From assembly GCA_020064725.1 (NCBI GenBank), contig JAGTWJ010000011.1:496001-560000 (forward strand): DNA of 64,000 nucleotides. Direction: 5' to 3'. This DNA comes from Drechslerella dactyloides. Lineage: Eukaryota; Ascomycota; Orbiliomycetes; Orbiliales; Orbiliaceae. Numbering within the stretch: the first letter of the stretch is position 1; each line of letters starts with the position of its first letter. Below are positions 59,023-64,000 of this stretch, in pieces. The notes beneath the pieces are model-generated. The model saw only the letters and a program-made list of their open reading frames with translations, was not told where the DNA came from and ran no database searches. Made by a program: the position numbers and the translations under genes.

Positions 59023-62000
59023 CTCCGTACGATAGGCACACGGGCCCAGAGACCATCCTGCATGAGCATTGCATGGGCGTAGCACGGCCGCAGAAGCAAT
59101 ACAATAGCAATATAATATCGGATGTCGACGAGTGAGGAGAGGTGGTAGCTGCTATAGCTGCTGCAGCTGCAGCTGCACGGTTGCGAGGCGTGGGACATGC
59201 ACGCCGGACCCTGATATCATCCTGCGCGGTGTCTCAGGTAGACCACACCGCATACTATACTACCTACACACAAGCAGACCGTCCGCTCGGAGGGATTGCA
59301 GATGCGCAGGGTCCTGAAGCCAGACCGTCCGGCGGCGGCGCTACGCCCAGTCGGTGAGGATTAGGCGGTTTCATCGGACTAACCAGTCGTCGTGCAGGAC
59401 ACTAGCCCGCCGTGTGGGATTCTGTGCGTTGGGGCAGAGGTCGAGCGGTCTCAAACGTGCATCGTGTGCTCTGCTCGGAAAATCTTCTGCGGCAGGCCGT
59501 CAGCGTATGCACCGTACTGGTACTTGCATCCAGCGTCGTCCAATCGAGCTAGTGTACAGCCTCCTGGCGCCATCGCCCTTCTGCAGCTCTGGCATCTCCT
59601 TCGACGCTCGTTCGGAGCGATGAGACGTGGCTGTTCTCTGCTGCCCCTCCCTTCAGAGATTTCTCGCTTCTCCCCCTCCCCTCTCTTCTTGCCGACTTTT
59701 CGCCCGCTTCGGACAGATGTCGCTTGCAGCTTGGGAATATCGATCGAGAGATACAGTTGCATGACGCACCCACCGCCCTCTCCGTCTGCCTCTTTCGGCA
59801 CCCGGCACGGCCAGCGGATGGAAACGAGTTTGCAGGTAGGCCAGGCAGGCCGGAAGAACCCTTTTTCGCAGATGACGTTTCGGCTGCAAGGGCCGCTGCC
59901 CTGGCAGGACCCGGAATTCAAAATTTTTTCAACACTCTCCTCGAGCTGAATGCGCATGAAATTGACGATGATACCATCGTTCCGCGAGTCCTGCGTGTGT
60001 TTCTCGTCTGCAGCAGCGAGAATCAGCCCGACGTCTCGCCCGCAGGCCAGAATCCCAGCGGGTCCCCCGGCGCTGCATTGCATCGTCGTCGTCGCTACTT
60101 GTCGTCCGTGGGGCCTCTGCTCACCTCAGACGCTACCGGCTGCAACGTGGGACAGCCGACTAACCTCTATTCGGGAGGACGCTGGTGGTCGGTGGGGGCG
60201 GCTGAGTTGTGTCGGACGGGCCTCGCATTGCGATCGTCGTCGACTTCTTGGAAAGCTTCCCTGCGCCGAGCTCGATCGAGGGCCGACGGCTGCGAGGTTG
60301 TCCGCCGTCAATCTGTGGAGCCTCCTGTCGTTCTTTTTTTGTTCTCTCCCGCAGAATATTGCGGCGACGGGAGATTTTTTTTCCTGTTCGTGAAATGCGA
60401 CGGTGGACGTTGACGAGCATCACAATTGGAGCGTGCGTTAACTTCTGTTGTCCTGTTGGATAATGATGACGAGAGCGACGACGACAACGTCCTCGAACGA
60501 ACCATCCTGCCCAGACTATCTCCACCGGACTCCGTCATTGAGCGCATCGTGCATCTCCCAGTTGGAGAAGAGTTCCTCCTTCTTCTGATTCTGCCCGGGC
60601 CGTTTTCGTCTGTTATTGGATTCCTACGCTGGCAGATAACAAGGTGGACCGGCCGGGCGTGTGCATCGTGTACCGGTACAATGCGCTCGCGCCTTGCCGC
60701 ATTCGCAGTCGTTTCCGATGCGGCATGCACATCGCCTGGCCGGAACCCTTGATTCCCTTTCCAATGCAACGGCCGGTCTCACGATCGATAGTTACTACCT
60801 GCAATTGGCCGTCCTACGTGACGAAACTGCAACGGCGCCCGCTACACAGCAGTTAAGAAGTGCTCGAGTCAGCGGCCTCACGCACGAACGTCCGCGACGG
60901 CATCCGGAGCCGTATAACGGTTTTAGAATTAGGCTTTCAGCCTCGGAAGCTTGCTGCCCGCGATGCGTAAGGCAAGAGTACTCGGCCGTGGATGCTAAAA
61001 CCGTTTAAGATTTCACAAGGCACGAATCCAATCTGCGATGCGCGCTGCAATCGACGGCGCGAATGACTCGGGCTAGCTGGTCTGGGCTCACTGGGTTTCG
61101 TGGAAATCCTACACAGCATGCTCAAGGCGCAACATAGCATAACATAACATAAGATCAGGGTCCACGATGCATGAAGATACGACCCTGTCGATGAGCAGCT
61201 TGGCCAGCTCGATCGAATTGCACGGCGGACATCCCACGCCGAGGCCAAGCGACGGACGCCCGCCAAGCGACGCCAACCAGCATGGCCGCCAAGAGCTGCA
61301 CCCTGACGTCAGCACGTGTCCACCAACGGTCTTGGCGGCGTCCAACATCCAACGGAGCGGTTTCAAGACGCTCCATCAGTGCCGACAGGCGTGGGTAAAA
61401 GTATACGGGTATGGGCGTTCCTTGGTTGGCTACTTACTTGCTGGTCTCGCATACATGTGATGGAAAGACAGACATACAGAGCCATCCCTGCAGCCGTGTT
61501 CCGGACAGTTTTCGCTCGTTTCGATTGCAAGGAGCTCGAGCTCGCCCGTTTCGCGATATATCAACCGGCTACTAGCTGTAGTAGTTAATTCCTACCGTCG
61601 GTCAAGTTTCCATCGAGCAGATCGCAACTGAAAGAACGCAGCGGTGTCTGCCTCGTCGACGACCGACGCTACCTGCCCGCCGGGAGGAAAGAATTTTTTT
61701 AAATTGGCATGATGTCATGGGTGGATATTGGCCGGTTGCCGCACGTGCGATAACGCACCTACTAGGCAAGTTGACAAACCGCGAGATGCAGGGCAGCTAC
61801 TGGTAGCTAGCCCGAAACCGCCTGGGGTGAGGGACATTTAACAAACTTGAGATATGATATGGCACGATAGTACTTTATTCCGGACAGCTAGCTGCAAGTA
61901 GCAGTAACCCGGCCACGAATTACCTCCAGCTAGCGCTCGGCGTCAAAGTTACATTTAAATGTGGCCCCCCAATAGCTAAGCACATCTTAGCTAGCATACT

Positions 62001-62034
62001 CGTCCTAGGTTCTGCGGGTGCATGGTACGGACAC

Positions 62035-62056
62035 CATGCCATGCCATGCCATGCCA
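62035..62056. repeat. (ATGCC)n repeat
   Basis: Four perfect ATGCC pentamers followed by a degenerate one. Confidence 0.8.
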
Positions 62057-64000
62057 TTCCAGGCGAGAAAATCAACTGAAATTTCGAAACGAAACTCGGA
62101 TTGATCAATCTTCGCGGCATTTACTGCTTTCGCCAGCTGTTGAAATGGAAACATCAAGAGAAAAAAAAGTCTGTCACCACCCTCGCATTAGCCTGCAGCT
62201 AGACTGTACTATATGTCGTGTACAGTCATAAAGGGTATACCACGCATGGAGTATATTGTGTGTACGTACAAATCATCGACGACATGCCCGATTGATTGAC
62301 CGATTGGTAATGTGAACCGGCCCACCGCAGCGCCAAGTGCTGTATCTACCGGGTGTTTATTTCCGTGCACGTTCGTATCACACGTTTGCCGGTTGACCAC
62401 ACGTATACCCGACCGGCCGGCCCGATGAACGCCTGTCCGTCTGCAGCGTATGTATGTAGGTAGCCTGCGACTCTATTGGAAAGTTCCAGGTATGTATGGA
62501 ACGTACTGGCTGTCGTGCACCACGCAGCCGGTAGCCGGCTTCCTTGGCGGTTCTTCATGTAACGCGCACGACGTCGACAATACTCATGTACGTTTCATTA
62601 TATCTGATATGTACTTGGTCGTTGTGCATAAAGTCGATATATCACAACTTCAGCCTTGACGAGTCAAATTCAATCCACACGGATGCCTGCCTGAGCTGAA
62701 TTGTACTGCCACTGTGGGGCAGCTGCTATATCACTAAGATCATGTCGACCCATAACCCCATTCAAGCACAATTAGTAGCTAGCTCTAGGTAGCAACAGCA
62801 GCAGCGCGCGTTAATGGAAGCCACCGACGCCAGGTTACTTATGCAGGCGCATGTGCATGTGCAGCTTGATATCCAGCGTGTGTATGCAGCTTCCAACTTG
62901 GCTCAGGTAGCTCAGTATCAATCATGCATACATGCTTGCTTGCTGTGCTGTCGGTATCCACGGCTGCCCGAGAGCTCGTTCGCCCGGTGATCAGATAGTT
63001 AAACCTAGCGCGACGAATACTTCCTATCCGATCGATCGATACCAAATGTTATACAGTACTAAACGCTACACGACGTCGGATAGACGGACAGACAAGCGAA
63101 CAATCTGCAGTCAAGTCGTTTCATCAAAGCTTCAACTGCAGAAACCCCAGCTGCAGATGTATGTACATGTAGATAAAAAAAATCCCGCTGGCCGTCACCC
63201 GGCCGGCTGCATGCCAGCAGTGCACCGGCGCCCGCGTCGACATGCCATGGCCACGCACCCATCATACCATCCATCACATCACCCGCCGCCGCTGCAGCGT
63301 CGATCGCCGCCAGGCCGCATGCATGCCTAAGTACCTATCTGCCAGCTGGGGAAGCCTGCCTGCCTGCTTCCATTTCCTTGATAATTACGTGGTATAGTGA
63401 GGTATATGGAAAGCCACCTACGTCCGAGTGCAGCTGTGCAAGCTTTCCAGGGTGGGCCGTGCGCCAAGGACGGCATCCTGCTCGACAAGTCGGATATCCG
63501 GATGCGAGCCCATTTGGCGAAGAAGGCAGGAAGGAAGGAAGGAAACGTTCTCCGTGAATTCATGCGGGGGGAGCGGCGGAGGCAATCCTACAACCGTTGT
63601 CCATACACCCATACATTACTGCTACGTACATTCGCGCGTGCACACATACATGCGTGCGTGCGGACATGCGTGCGGACACACCTGCAGGTTTGCTATATCA
63701 TCCCAATATCATCTCATCCTTCGTTCGTATTCTCGAGTGCACATCGCGGGAAGAATATTCCAAATGACCGTCCGGCCGTTATCCCATTTCATAACTTGTG
63801 ATATATAAATATGCGACCAAAAGAATGCTCTCATTGAAATGCCGCAAACAAAAAAAACTCAGACGATACTCCTTGCCACGGTGGGTACTTCCTATATATA
63901 TTAGACCAACAAAACAAAACCGATCCTCGAAAGAGGGAGCTACCCAGACAGACCCTAACAAAACGAAAGAAGAAAAGAAAAGTAAAGAAAGACGGCGCTC

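Larger units (their letters stand above)
58434..64000. other. 5.6-kb gene-free, repeat-rich region to the right edge
   Basis: The first part is the promoter of the HAD phosphatase gene. Beyond that, no frame on either strand shows a domain or a plausible exon chain. Overlapping open frames at 59451-60525 are GC-driven. Simple repeats and alternating ATGC-rich words (CATGCATG, GTACGTAC) are common from 61.9 to 63.7 kb. It may be the upstream region of a gene beyond 64 kb. Confidence 0.65.

Noticed and set aside
59451..60525. Several overlapping 120-230-codon frames on both strands
   Set aside because: They are mutually overlapping, low-complexity, without splice-linked extension or domain. 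GC content explains them.

Overview
The window reads as a piece of a filamentous ascomycete chromosome (Pezizomycotina, most likely Eurotiomycetes). The genes are eukaryotic, nearly all are interrupted by short introns (about 45-110 nt, GTRNGT-like donors, TACTAAC/GCTAAC/CTGAC-like branch sites), and they include fungus-specific proteins: an Ste2-type pheromone receptor, the GATA factor NsdD, an APSES/ankyrin MBF subunit and a C2/EF-hand phosphatidylserine decarboxylase. I rebuilt each gene by hand, checking that splice phases and family motifs agree across every junction. There is no CRISPR array, prokaryotic mobile element, recognisable transposon, tRNA or rRNA that I can support.

Layout, left to right. 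1-13.2 kb: 5' end of pkc1 (-), mitochondrial ribosomal protein uS5m (+), vps11 (+), GTP cyclohydrolase II rib1 (+), arp2 (-), an unidentified 95-aa gene (+) and SAGA subunit sgf29 (-). 13.8-20.3 kb: pheromone receptor ste2 (+), a DMT/SLC35-like transporter (+), a CsbD-like stress protein (-) and a ubiquitin-AN1 zinc-finger fusion (-). 21.1-35.4 kb: erv41 (-), gpi11 (-), translin (-), a tail-anchored glycerophosphodiesterase (-), mbp1-like MBF subunit (-), NDUFB7 (+) and glutamate-cysteine ligase gcs1 (-). 37.2-58.4 kb: nsdD (-), dsn1/mis13 (-), psd2 (-) and a HAD phosphatase (-). After that no gene is seen up to 64 kb.

The genes do not form one pathway or a secondary-metabolite cluster. Loose themes are cell wall and membrane traffic (pkc1, vps11, erv41, gpi11, psd2, glycerophosphodiesterase), cell cycle and kinetochore (mbp1, dsn1), chromatin (sgf29), and mating/sexual development (ste2, nsdD).

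Gene density drops sharply in the right third. There are gene-free stretches of 7.0 kb upstream of nsdD, 4.1 kb upstream of psd2 and 5.6 kb at the right end. These are rich in short tandem repeats and are the least explained part of the window. The most notable single gene is the fusion of a complete ubiquitin to an AN1 zinc finger. Splicing oddities include a GC-AG intron (vps11), a 10-nt internal exon (dsn1) and an 11-nt first coding exon (gcs1). I did not find a clear new multi-gene system.
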